Shown: positions 1-8,120, counted from the stretch's first letter. The stretch: DNA of 8,366 bases from a bacterium (GCA_014729955.1 WJJA01000556.1:1-8366), one strand, 5' to 3'. Program-made: numbers and translations. Notes: a model not told the origin generated them from the sequence alone.

Positions 1-1
1 C

Positions 2-1627
2 TATGTGCCGTTCGGGCAGACCCTGACGATCGAAGCGGGTGTGGTGGTCAACTTCAGCTACAACACCAAGTTCCGTGTCAACGGCGGCCTGCAGGTGCAC
101 GGCGCCGAAGATGACAGCGTCGAATTTCGCGGCCTGGGCACCGGCGGGACCGGCGGCGACTGGCAGGGAATCGTATTCTTCGGCAATCTGCCGTCCACTA
201 TACGTTATTCGGTGATCAGCTTCGGCGAATGGAATATCAAGATTCGCGGCGGCGGCAATGCGACCATTGAGAACAGCCGCATTCATTACCCCGGCACCAA
301 CAGCGTGCTGCTTGAATCGGGACAGCTCACCCTGCGCAGCACCGATTTGACTCAACCGTTCAACAATTTCGGCGCGGGTCATTCACTGGTCGTCACCGGC
401 GGTACGCTCACATTCGAGGGCGGCAGTGTAAACCATCCGTTCAGCAGCAGCACCGAATCGGCCGTCCGCCTGATCTCTTCGACCGCCACGCTACGTGATG
501 TCAGCGTCACCGGGGATTGTTCGTACGGGATCAACGGACAGAACCAGTTCTCGCTCACCCTGGACGGTTGCCGTGTGATCGGCTTTGATCGAGCGGTCTA
601 CCTGGACAATTGCAGCAACTCAGTGATCAAGTATAACGTGATCGCACGATCAAGCGCGGCCTGCCTGTGGATACGCGGCGGCGGCAACATTGCGGTACAC
701 GACAATACCATCGAATTCGCCGGCTATCCCGGGGTGTCGGACAGGGACGGCGTCCTGCTCTCCCTGAACGCATCCCTCTCGCAGTTCACCAATAACATCA
801 TCGCGAACTGCACCGGTGTCGGGGTGAACAACTCAAACGGCAATGTCGGCAGCCCGGCCGATTACAACTGCTTTTCCAACAACTCGGACGGCAATTACGC
901 GCAGGGCAACCTTTCGCAGAACGACATTGAAGCGAACCCGCTCTTTGTCAGTTCCGCCAACGGCAACTACAACCTGCAGTATAATTCCCCCTGCATCAAT
1001 GCCGGTTACCCGTCCCGCAACGATCCGGACGGCACACGTTCTGACATCGGTGCCCATTTCTACAACCTCAACCAGCCGCCGGTGATCGAGGAATACGTAC
1101 CGGATGTGCAGCTGCTGACCGGTTACAGCTGGGGCGATGAGATCGACTTTTCCGTGACGGCGTCCGATCCGAACCAGCATGCGCTGTCCTACCGCTGGTA
1201 TGTGGCCGATGAACTGGTATCGGAAGAATCCTCGGTGACCGTTGCCCTGTACGACAACGACACCGTTCGTGTGGAGGTCGATGACGGGTTTTACCTCGGC
1301 GTCACAGCGTTCGAGTGGTTCGTCGATGAACTGCCCACGCCGGAGGTAAGCGAAGACGGTCTGCCCGCAGCATTCGCGATCGAGTCGGTCTTTCCCAATC
1401 CGTTCAATGTGCAGACGCAGGTGCGTATCGCATTGCCGCATCAGGGGTTGGTGCGCGTGGCGGTGTACGATCTGCTCGGGCGTGAAGTGCAGACCGTTAC
1501 GAACGAGTGGGGGGCGGGACGCCACATGATCACGGTCGGCGGCGCGGAATGGTCGTCCGGGCTTTACTTCCTGCGTGCACAGTACGGGACCGAGTCAGCG
1601 GTCCGTAAGCTGACCCTGATCAAGTAG
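2..1627 (+). CDS. Secreted right-handed beta-helix protein with T9SS sorting domain (5' partial)
   Basis: The frame is open from base 2, so the true start lies upstream; a GTG at 5 is not a credible start because the protein begins mid-domain (VPFGQTLTIEAGVVV is a beta-helix entry strand). Numbering residues from that GTG, about 1-300 are irregular beta-helix turns rich in G, N, S and T. Residues about 307-352 are the usual end of such proteins (NPLF...YNLQ..SPCINAG...DPDGTRSDIGA). Residues about 357-445 form one Ig-like domain (SYRWYVADE, VRVEVDDG). Residues about 456-540 are a type A T9SS C-terminal domain (VFPNPFN, VYDLLGREV, SGLYFLR). By family knowledge this tail directs export through the outer membrane and is then removed, leaving the protein on the surface or released. 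The ligand or substrate is unknown; I see no clear catalytic motif. A hairpin terminator follows. Confidence 0.9.
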   Translation, partial: YVPFGQTLTIEAGVVVNFSYNTKFRVNGGLQVHGAEDDSVEFRGLGTGGTGGDWQGIVFFGNLPSTIRYSVISFGEWNIKIRGGGNATIENSRIHYPGTNSVLLESGQLTLRSTDLTQPFNNFGAGHSLVVTGGTLTFEGGSVNHPFSSSTESAVRLISSTATLRDVSVTGDCSYGINGQNQFSLTLDGCRVIGFDRAVYLDNCSNSVIKYNVIARSSAACLWIRGGGNIAVHDNTIEFAGYPGVSDRDGVLLSLNASLSQFTNNIIANCTGVGVNNSNGNVGSPADYNCFSNNSDGNYAQGNLSQNDIEANPLFVSSANGNYNLQYNSPCINAGYPSRNDPDGTRSDIGAHFYNLNQPPVIEEYVPDVQLLTGYSWGDEIDFSVTASDPNQHALSYRWYVADELVSEESSVTVALYDNDTVRVEVDDGFYLGVTAFEWFVDELPTPEVSEDGLPAAFAIESVFPNPFNVQTQVRIALPHQGLVRVAVYDLLGREVQTVTNEWGAGRHMITVGGAEWSSGLYFLRAQYGTESAVRKLTLIK

Positions 1628-1659
1628 AGCCGTCGTCGAATCGTTTCACTGACAAGTAT

Positions 1660-1690
1660 GCCCGGAGACAAGCAACTCCGGGCTTTCTCC
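1660..1690 (+). terminator. Intrinsic terminator after the beta-helix gene
   Basis: GCCCGGAG (1660-1667) and CTCCGGGC (1676-1683) form a perfect 8-bp stem with an 8-base loop, followed by the short pyrimidine run TTTCTCC. It lies 32 bases after the stop at 1627 and before the Shine-Dalgarno of the next gene, so it should end the upstream transcript. The U-tract is short, so termination may be partial. Confidence 0.65.
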
Positions 1691-1694
1691 ATCC

Positions 1695-1700
1695 GGGAGG
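1695..1700 (+). promoter_or_regulatory. Shine-Dalgarno fixing the aminotransferase start
   Basis: GGGAGG sits 5 bases before the ATG at 1706. The in-frame ATG at 1658 has no such site, and its first codons would be the terminator stem itself. The start at 1706 is therefore preferred. Confidence 0.8.
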
Positions 1701-1705
1701 CAGGT

Positions 1706-2812
1706 ATGGCGTTTTCCACCATCCGCTACATGGAATGGGCCAAAACACGTGAAGTGCTGCCGGGTGAAATCGACCTGGCGGTGTCGAACATGCCGACGGT
1801 GGCGGAAACATGGGAGGAACTCGGCATCGACCCGTCCGAGATTCCTCCGAGCGGTCCGAACTCTTACGGATACGAAGCGGCGCGCCGCGCGATTGCGGAC
1901 CGGTATGATGTGCGCCCGGAAGAGGTGATGCACACCATGGGCGCGAGCATGTCGAACTTCGTTTTTCTGGCGGCGATGATTACGCCGGGCGACCGCATTC
2001 TCGTGGAACGGCCGGTGTATGAGTGTCTGAGTGCACCGGTGGAGGCGCTGGGCGGAGTGGTGGTGCCGCTCGTGCGACGCGAGAAGAACGGATGGCGCAT
2101 CCCCGTCGAGGACGCCCGGGAAGAGGTGCGGAACGGAGCAAAGGGAATCTTCCTCTCCAACCCGCATAACCCAAGCGGTCAGTTTTCAGACGATGACGAG
2201 ATCCTGCGACTGGCGGACGCGGTAGGACATGAACCGTGGATCCTGGTGGACGAAATCTACCGTGAATGGCTGGACAATCACTATCGCCGCACTATCGCCC
2301 TCAAACGCCCGAACCTGTTCGTCACATCAAGCCTGACCAAGGTGTTCGGCCTTCCGCATCTGCGCGCCGGCTGGTTGATCGCGCGGGATGATATCATTCG
2401 CAAAGCCTACCGTGCCTTAGACCACATGGCCGTCGTGCAGCCGTTCATGTACGAGTGGGTCACGGCACAAGTGATGCGTGACGATCACCGCCTGCGACGG
2501 TTCCGCGACGATCACCGCAGCAGCACTGTTGCCGCCCGTGCGGTTGTCGATGAATTCCTGGGCGGACCGCATGGGAATGCTTTCTCTGCCGTGATGCCGG
2601 ATGAGGGCGGCTTCGCGTTCTGGCGCCTGCGGAACGGCGACGGCGACCGGTTTCGCGACAAACTGCAGAGACAGGGCGGTGTCGGGGTGGCGCCGGGCCG
2701 ATACTTCGGCACACCCAACGGGTTCCGTATCAGCTGGACCGGCGGCGTGGAGCGCGCTCGCTCCGGTCTTGCGGCGATGGGACGATTCCTCGATGAACAC
2801 TGGGAAGGGTAG
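1706..2812 (+). CDS. PLP-dependent aminotransferase, class I/II (fold type I)
   Basis: A 368-residue protein if started at 1706, near the usual class I/II length but slightly short. Fold-type I landmarks are in order: GASMSN (79-84, phosphate-side loop), SNPHNPSG (151-158, the NPxNPTG motif), LVDEIYREW with Asp182 for the pyridine nitrogen and Tyr185, SSLTKVFG with Lys212 as the Schiff-base lysine, Arg220 in LRAGW, and Arg341 in GFRISW, the expected carboxylate-binding arginine. By family knowledge it moves an amino group between an amino acid and a 2-oxo acid in the cytosol. The substrate cannot be told from the sequence, and a PLP lyase or cyclase of the same fold is possible. It seems to be a single-gene unit: a terminator lies upstream and 205 bases separate it from the next gene. 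No promoter stands out in the 78 bases before the start. Confidence 0.9.
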   Translation: MAFSTIRYMEWAKTREVLPGEIDLAVSNMPTVAETWEELGIDPSEIPPSGPNSYGYEAARRAIADRYDVRPEEVMHTMGASMSNFVFLAAMITPGDRILVERPVYECLSAPVEALGGVVVPLVRREKNGWRIPVEDAREEVRNGAKGIFLSNPHNPSGQFSDDDEILRLADAVGHEPWILVDEIYREWLDNHYRRTIALKRPNLFVTSSLTKVFGLPHLRAGWLIARDDIIRKAYRALDHMAVVQPFMYEWVTAQVMRDDHRLRRFRDDHRSSTVAARAVVDEFLGGPHGNAFSAVMPDEGGFAFWRLRNGDGDRFRDKLQRQGGVGVAPGRYFGTPNGFRISWTGGVERARSGLAAMGRFLDEHWEG

Positions 2813-3017
2813 TGGTCGCCCCTACTCCCGCGAGATGAAGGATTTCGCTTGCGGGTGCGTTTAGCCGATTCTAACTTAGCCCTCTGTTCATTCGCGGCGG
2901 TTTTGGTGTTTTCGGTGGATGCGCAGGAGTCCGATAGTCTGCTTACATCGTCAGACTGATTGGATAACCGTTTCGCTTGGGTCGAACGACAGGCACGGAC
3001 ATCGTTAGGAGCCACTC

Positions 3018-4437
<1,420 letters not shown>

Positions 4438-4458
4438 AGCTGTTTCAACCATCGAAGA

Positions 4459-4476
4459 GCGGTCCGGGGCTTGCTA
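4459..4476 (+). promoter_or_regulatory. Candidate sigma-54 promoter for glnA
   Basis: GG at 4461-4462 and GC at 4473-4474 are separated by exactly 10 bases. The -12 half reads TTGCT, a full match to consensus, while the -24 half (CGGTCCG against TGGCACG) keeps the GG and the final CG only. Sigma-54 control of glnA is well known in other bacteria, but GG-N10-GC arises often by chance in GC-rich DNA. A start near 4486 would give glnA a leader of about 300 bases. Confidence 0.3.
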
Positions 4477-4483
4477 CGGGTGC

Positions 4484-4512
4484 ATGAAGGTGGCCGGCGG
4501 CCCGGCATTCAT
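4484..4512 (+). other. Hairpin downstream of glnB
   Basis: ATGAA (4484-4488) pairs with TTCAT (4508-4512), and inside it GCCGG (4493-4497) pairs with CCGGC (4502-4506) around a 4-base loop. No T-run follows, so it is not a standard terminator. It could stabilise the glnB 3' end or be part of the glnA leader. Confidence 0.4.
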
Positions 4513-4582
4513 AGAAGCGTAGCGCGGACGCCCAGCGTACACTCGGTAGTGGAATCGTTCGAGGGCTTTGGATCGTCAGCGG

Positions 4583-4635
4583 CGACAGGCAGGCAGAGTA
4601 GCGTCCGGCCGGCGGGATCTCTGCCCCACCTGTCG
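4583..4635 (+). other. Two-segment stem-loop in the glnA leader
   Basis: CGACAGG (4583-4589) pairs with CCTGTCG (4629-4635). After a small CA/CCA internal loop, GGCAGAG (4592-4598) pairs with CTCTGCC (4619-4625). That gives 14 Watson-Crick pairs closing a 20-base loop that itself contains CCGGCCGG. No T-run follows. It does not match a riboswitch class I recognise. It may be an mRNA leader structure, a transcription pause site or a protein-binding element controlling glnA. Confidence 0.5.
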
Positions 4636-4704
4636 GCATCATCTGCCTCGTTTGACAGAGTTGCCTGCTTCTTTCCGTGGAACCGGAGCATGGAATCGCC
4701 GAGA

Positions 4705-4713
4705 TGATATAGA
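4705..4713 (+). promoter_or_regulatory. Candidate extended -10 promoter for glnA
   Basis: TGATATAGA reads as TGn followed by TATAGA (4708-4713), a good extended -10. The -35 position 17 bases upstream (GGAGCA) is poor. A start near 4720 would leave a leader of about 63 bases. It may work alongside the upstream sigma-54-like site, giving a two-promoter arrangement as in enteric glnA, but this is inference. Confidence 0.3.
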
Positions 4714-4717
4714 CGTT

Positions 4718-4752
4718 TGTGGGAACATGGGCATGGATATGTGGGACAACAT
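4718..4752 (+). repeat. Paired TGTGGGA direct repeat before glnA
   Basis: TGTGGGAACAT (4718-4728) and TGTGGGACAACAT (4740-4752) start 22 bases apart, about two helical turns, between the candidate -10 and the glnA ribosome site. The spacing is what a dimeric regulator on one face of the DNA would need, but two short copies may be chance. Confidence 0.25.
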
Positions 4753-4813
4753 TTCAGCAACTTTTTATCCGGAGGGAGTCGTATGGATCCAATCCGCGAC
4801 ATCTTTGAATTGA
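4733..4813 (+). CDS. Possible short leader ORF overlapping the glnA start
   Basis: Three in-frame ATGs (4727, 4733, 4739) open a frame that ends at 4813, 31 bases inside glnA; from 4733 it codes for 26 residues. GGGA at 4721-4724 is a weak ribosome site, best spaced for 4733. The peptide has no similarity I recognise and is not glutamine-rich, so it is not a classic attenuator peptide. It could be chance, or it could modulate access to the glnA ribosome site. Confidence 0.15.
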   Translation: MDMWDNISATFYPEGVVWIQSATSLN

Positions 4814-6198
4814 TCAAAAGCCGCGGGGTCAAGATGGTTGACCTGCGGTTCATGGATTTTCCCGGGATGTGGCAGCACTTTTCTGTCCCGGTGAACCAGC
4901 TGACCGAAGAGAGTTTCGAAGAGGGTTTTGGCTTCGATGGTTCTTCGATTCGCGGCTGGCGCCAAATCAACGAATCGGACATGCTCGTGCGTCCCGATGC
5001 CGAAACCGCGGTGATCGACCCGTTCGCCGAGGTGCCGACATTGATCCTGTTCGGTGACATTGTCGATCCTTCGACGATGATGCCCTACACCAAGTGCCCC
5101 CGTACCCTCACGCGCAAGGCCGAGGAGTACATGAAGACCCTGAACATCGGCGACACCGCCTTTTTCGGGCCGGAAGCCGAGTTCTTCCTCTTCGATGATA
5201 TCCGTTACGGCCAGAGCAACCACCAGGGTTTCTACTTCGTCGATTCGGTGGAAGGGCACTGGAATACCGGGCGTGACGAGGGCCCCAACCTGGGCTACAA
5301 GCCGCGCTACAAGGAAGGCTACTTCCCGGTGCCGCCGTCCGACTCGACGCATGATATCCGCACCGAGATGTCCCTGATCCTGGAGAACCTGGGCATTACG
5401 GTCGAAGCGCACCATCACGAGGTCGCCACCGGCGGGCAGGGCGAGATCGACATGCGTTTCGGTCCGATGCTGCGCATGGCCGACCAGTTGATGCTCTTCA
5501 AGTACGTGGTCAAAAATGTGGCACGCCGTCACAACAAGACCGCGACCTTCATGCCGAAACCGCTCTGGGCGGACAACGGCAGCGGCATGCATGTGCACCA
5601 GTCCCTGTGGAAAGGCGACACTCCGCTGTTCGCCGGTGACCGTTATGCCGGGCTGTCAGAAACTGCGCTGTACTACATCGGCGGTCTGCTGAAGCATGCG
5701 CCGGCCCTGTGCGCGTTCACCAATCCGACCACCAATAGCTACAAGCGCCTGATCCCGGGCTTCGAAGCGCCTACACGTCTGGCGTACAGCCAGCGCAACC
5801 GCTCGGCCTCGGTACGCATCCCGATGTACAACCAGAGCCCGAAGGCGAAACGTGTTGAGTTCCGTGTTCCAGACCCCTCCGCCAACCCCTACCTGGCGTT
5901 CAGCGCGATGCTGATGGCGGGCCTGGACGGCATCCAGAACAAGATTCATCCCGGCGATCCCTTCGACAAGAGCCTCTACGACCTCGAACCGGAAGAGCTG
6001 GCCGATGTGCCTGAAACCCCGCCGGACCTGGCAGGGGCGTTGAGTGCACTCGAGAAGGACAATGAGTTCCTGCTGAAGGGTAACGTCTTCACCGAGGACG
6101 TGATCGACACCTGGATCTGGTACAAGCGAACCTATGAAGTACAGGCGATCGCCCAGCGACCGCACCCGTGGGAGTTCGAGCTGTACTACGACATCTGA
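4783..6198 (+). CDS. glnA: Type I glutamine synthetase
   Basis: A 471-residue protein, the normal GSI size. ATG 4783 follows GGAGGGAG (4771-4778); the in-frame upstream extension is not GS-like. It makes glutamine from glutamate, ammonia and ATP as a cytosolic dodecamer. Visible motifs: GFDGSSI with catalytic Asp52 (50-56), GPEAEFFLF with metal ligands Glu131 and Glu133, [15 protein letters not shown] (about 209-223), [12 protein letters not shown] with His270 (265-276), the ATP/glutamate-site region [27 protein letters not shown], and [25 protein letters not shown] places Tyr399 at the enteric adenylylation site (Tyr397), so this is the GSI-beta type, potentially controlled by GlnE. The C-terminus [11 protein letters not shown] matches family ends. 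It lies downstream of glnB behind a long leader and ends in a strong terminator. Codon use is GC-rich like its neighbours, and nothing is broken. Confidence 0.97.
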   Translation: MDPIRDIFELIKSRGVKMVDLRFMDFPGMWQHFSVPVNQLTEESFEEGFGFDGSSIRGWRQINESDMLVRPDAETAVIDPFAEVPTLILFGDIVDPSTMMPYTKCPRTLTRKAEEYMKTLNIGDTAFFGPEAEFFLFDDIRYGQSNHQGFYFVDSVEGHWNTGRDEGPNLGYKPRYKEGYFPVPPSDSTHDIRTEMSLILENLGITVEAHHHEVATGGQGEIDMRFGPMLRMADQLMLFKYVVKNVARRHNKTATFMPKPLWADNGSGMHVHQSLWKGDTPLFAGDRYAGLSETALYYIGGLLKHAPALCAFTNPTTNSYKRLIPGFEAPTRLAYSQRNRSASVRIPMYNQSPKAKRVEFRVPDPSANPYLAFSAMLMAGLDGIQNKIHPGDPFDKSLYDLEPEELADVPETPPDLAGALSALEKDNEFLLKGNVFTEDVIDTWIWYKRTYEVQAIAQRPHPWEFELYYDI

Positions 6199-6221
6199 TA
6201 CGATCTGAAGCGAAACGATAT

Positions 6222-6262
6222 GAGCGGTTCTCCTGTCCTTCCGGAGAACCGCTCTTTCATTT
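6222..6262 (+). terminator. Strong intrinsic terminator of glnA
   Basis: GAGCGGTTCTCC (6222-6233) and GGAGAACCGCTC (6243-6254) form a perfect 12-bp stem with a 9-base loop, followed by TTTCATTT. It begins 23 bases after the glnA stop and lies between two convergent genes. On the minus strand the bases after the stem (ATATCGTTTC) are a poorer U-tract, so it may also act weakly on the mltC-like transcript. Confidence 0.92.
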
Positions 6263-6300
6263 ACCCGGGTGCGAAGCCGCTGCAGGGCTGTGGGCGCCCC

Positions 6301-7629
6301 TTACCCTTGTGAGGTTTCAAGCAGTTGCGCCCAGCGGGCGCGGCGCTCTACCACCTTATCCAGGTAGTTCGAAGTCTCGCGCGGGGTGTGCTGCCGCAGC
6401 AGGCTGAACCACTGCTGTTCGCTGTACCCGTCGGGGCTGCCGTACCGGTCGATCACCTTCCGACGCACATTCCCCGGTCCCCAGTTGTACCCCGCGATGA
6501 CCGTGTAGTCCTTGCGACGGTCCTGCCGCAGCTCCGCGAAGTGGCGACTTCCCAGCAGGTGCAGGTACGCACAGCCGAGGCGGATGTTGGTGTCCGGGTC
6601 GAACAGCAGCTCAGGCGCGGGGATCCCGTCGGAACCGTGCACCAACGCGTAGGCTTCCCGGCCGCCGTACTGCGGGATCAGCTGCATCAGGCCGTGCGCA
6701 TGTGCCGAGCTGACCGCACGGGGATTGAACGCCGACTCGGTTTCGATCATCGCCAGCACCAGCGCCGGATCGACCTGGTAATGCCGTGCATATCGTTCCA
6801 CCATCGGTAGAAACCGTTCCGCACGACGCTGCAGGTGGTCCGGCACAAGCGAAGCGCCGACCGCGAAACGCAACCGTTGACGGCCGTCCTCGCCGCGCAC
6901 TACACCGCGTGCGAGGGGATGCTCAGCCGCACGATGCAGACTTTCCGGACGATCCAGCTGGTCGGCGAGAATCGAGCGCCCGTCCGGCGCGGTCACCGTC
7001 TCGGTCTGCTCCACGATACGCCGCAGGTTCTTCTCCGCACGCGCTTCGGGGTCCGGTGCATCAGCGGGCACCAGGGTTTCATATACCACCACGCCCGCTT
7101 CGAAGTCCACAAAACCGCGTGTGTCGGGAATGTCACTGTATTCAACCCATGTGGTCTGTGTGCTGCCGAGATACTGCCCCCAGTAAGCCTGCACACGTCG
7201 GATATGTCGCTCGTACGCTTCACGCTGCTGCTCGACCATCTCGTCGTACGCGCGAGCCTGCCGGCGGGTTTTCCAGTCGTACACGTCCATCTGCTGTTGT
7301 GTACGCTGGTCGTAGGCGAGTGCCTGTTCATGCACACGACGATCATAGGCGGTCACCCAGCGACCCTGCTCGGAGGGATGCGCGGCGGATACCGCTGTAT
7401 CGTTTTGCGAAGCGGGGGTCCAGTTTTGTTCGTAGACGGTCTGGAAGGAATCGTAGTTGCTCTCCGCACGCTGCTGCACGGAAAAGAGCTTGGCCCACCC
7501 CTGCACACCTACTCCGTTGGGTTCGGACGGTTGTCCCGCGAGCAGGGGCATACCGATCGCTTCGTAAAGCAGTACCAGCGCGACGGCCGCCACAAGAAGG
7601 CTGCTGCTGTACAGTTGCACTTCGCGCAT
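6301..7629 (-). CDS. mltC: MltC-like membrane-bound lytic murein transglycosylase
   Basis: A 442-residue protein; GGGAGG (7635-7640 on the minus strand) lies 5 bases before the ATG. Residues about 7-30 are one hydrophobic segment (signal anchor). About 94-150 is a Tyr-phased charged helix made of 11-residue repeats. Residues about 155-270 resemble the MltC N-terminal domain (WVEYSDIPDTRGFVDFEAG, VVYETLVP, GASLVPDHL). About 272-435 is a goose-type SLT lysozyme fold with catalytic Glu298 in ETESAFNP, then GLMQL (313-317) and GYNWGPGNV (380-388). By family knowledge it cleaves the MurNAc-GlcNAc bond of peptidoglycan, forming 1,6-anhydro ends, in the periplasm. Unlike E. coli MltC it has no lipobox (its only Cys is 353), so it should be anchored by its N-terminal helix rather than a lipid. 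It is larger than E. coli MltC, mainly through the repeat region. It is convergent with glnA and appears monocistronic. Confidence 0.9.
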   Translation of the reverse strand: MREVQLYSSSLLVAAVALVLLYEAIGMPLLAGQPSEPNGVGVQGWAKLFSVQQRAESNYDSFQTVYEQNWTPASQNDTAVSAAHPSEQGRWVTAYDRRVHEQALAYDQRTQQQMDVYDWKTRRQARAYDEMVEQQREAYERHIRRVQAYWGQYLGSTQTTWVEYSDIPDTRGFVDFEAGVVVYETLVPADAPDPEARAEKNLRRIVEQTETVTAPDGRSILADQLDRPESLHRAAEHPLARGVVRGEDGRQRLRFAVGASLVPDHLQRRAERFLPMVERYARHYQVDPALVLAMIETESAFNPRAVSSAHAHGLMQLIPQYGGREAYALVHGSDGIPAPELLFDPDTNIRLGCAYLHLLGSRHFAELRQDRRKDYTVIAGYNWGPGNVRRKVIDRYGSPDGYSEQQWFSLLRQHTPRETSNYLDKVVERRARWAQLLETSQG

Positions 7630-7712
7630 GATGTCCTCCCGACCCCGAGGGGTTCAATCGTTTCCCTGTCAACGACACCCGGGCCGATGCGTATGTTGCG
7701 TAAACGGTCCCG

Positions 7713-7732
7713 GCGGGTCCTCACCCGCTTTT
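7713..7732 (+). terminator. Small terminator-like hairpin
   Basis: GCGGGT (7713-7718) and ACCCGC (7723-7728) form a perfect 6-bp stem with a 4-base loop, followed by TTTT. It is oriented to stop plus-strand transcription, although the nearest plus-strand gene ends 1.5 kb upstream. Either it stops antisense transcripts coming from the mltC-like gene or it is chance. Confidence 0.3.
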
Positions 7733-7850
7733 GACCATTGCAAACGGTGTGCCGATTCGCGGAAGAAGGCATCACAGCTGGAGTTCGGGACAGGTATGTG
7801 AGGGGCGTCACAAGGTGAGGCGTGGCGGATCTGCCACAGGGGGGACAGCC

Positions 7851-7883
7851 TTTTCCGGGGTGGGAGGCAGCGTCCTACATTTG
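7851..7883 (+). promoter_or_regulatory. Bacteroidetes-like promoter motif
   Basis: TACATTTG (7876-7883) matches the Bacteroidetes -7 consensus TAnnTTTG exactly. TTTT at 7851-7854 is a near match to the -33 TTTG at roughly the right distance. It lies about 70 bases before an ATG with a good ribosome site at 7954. One 8-base motif is weak evidence, and whether this organism uses the Bacteroidetes sigma consensus is unknown. Confidence 0.25.
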
Positions 7884-7953
7884 TACGGTCATCTCAGGTC
7901 GAGTACGGCGGGCTGCAGTAGCCTGCATTGATCACGGCGAGAGGTCTACGTCT

Positions 7954-8001
7954 ATGAAGACTCAATCAGTAGGTCGACTAGCCCGAATATTTCATGAATG
8001 A
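7954..8001 (+). pseudogene. Possible 5' stub of a gene interrupted by the mobile element
   Basis: ATG 7954 is preceded by GAGAGG (7939-7944, 9-base spacing) and a promoter-like motif. The frame reads MKTQSVGR in host DNA, then enters the element at CTAG (7978) and stops at 8001, 15 residues in all. The simplest reading is that an ordinary gene began here and lost everything after codon 8 to the insertion. The host-derived part is only 24 bases, so the original product cannot be named, and the start could be chance. Confidence 0.22.
7978..8001 (+). repeat. Element end repeat, copy 1
   Basis: 24 bases identical to 8226-8249. After one mismatch (A here, G in copy 2) four more bases match, giving 28 of 29. 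It starts with CTAGCCCGAATATTTCATGA. Confidence 0.85.
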
Positions 8002-8002
8002 A

Positions 8003-8083
8003 GAAAACATTCTTTTCTAAATACTATATTAACGAAAAGATAGTGTTGCGCTATATGGTTTTGCTTCGGCACAGAATGTTTTC
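8003..8083. repeat. Internal fold-back hairpin 1 of the element
   Basis: GAAAACATTCT (8003-8013) is the exact reverse complement of AGAATGTTTTC (8073-8083), 11 bp. A smaller pairing, ATAG (8040-8043) with CTAT (8051-8054), lies near the centre. The arms span 81 bases. Confidence 0.6.
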
Positions 8084-8120
8084 AAGGCGAAATCATCTAT
8101 TCATTCCCCCTTCGGGCGGT

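Larger units (their letters stand above)
4438..4782 (+). other. Long structured glnB-glnA intergenic leader
   Basis: These 345 bases hold no convincing gene. They contain, in order, a sigma-54-like -24/-12 pair (4459-4476), a small hairpin (4484-4512), a larger two-segment stem-loop (4583-4635), an extended -10 (4705-4713), two TGTGGGA copies 22 bases apart and the glnA Shine-Dalgarno (4771-4778). The length and the signals suggest that glnA has its own regulated promoter(s) rather than depending only on read-through from glnB. Confidence 0.55.
7641..7953. other. GC-rich intergenic region upstream of the mltC-like gene
   Basis: About 310 bases with no credible gene. On the minus strand it should carry the mltC-like promoter: TTGACA lies at 7667-7672 (minus), but no good -10 is correctly spaced, so I make no promoter call. 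On the plus strand it holds a terminator-like hairpin (7713-7732) and a Bacteroidetes-like promoter motif (7851-7883). It is still GC-rich: 41 of 60 bases are G or C in 7801-7860. Confidence 0.5.

Noticed and set aside
2809..2825. Hairpin overlapping the aminotransferase stop codon
   Set aside because: GTAG/CTAC plus two G-C pairs with a mismatch and a 3-base loop, no T-run; not a credible terminator.
2936..2957. AGTCTG/CAGACT hairpin before the YchF-like gene
   Set aside because: A 6-bp stem with a 10-base loop and no T-run; it is expected by chance and too weak to call a terminator or operator.
4765..5598. Long open frame on the minus strand inside glnA (277 codons), with similar antisense frames at 833-1525 and 3005-3763
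   Set aside because: Each lies opposite a gene with clear family motifs. Such frames are common in GC-rich coding DNA, and the translations show no recognisable domains.
6786..7734. Long plus-strand open frames opposite the mltC-like gene
   Set aside because: The minus strand encodes the SLT catalytic motifs and has a good ribosome site. The plus-strand translations are low-complexity and Arg/Pro/His-rich, or lack any domain.
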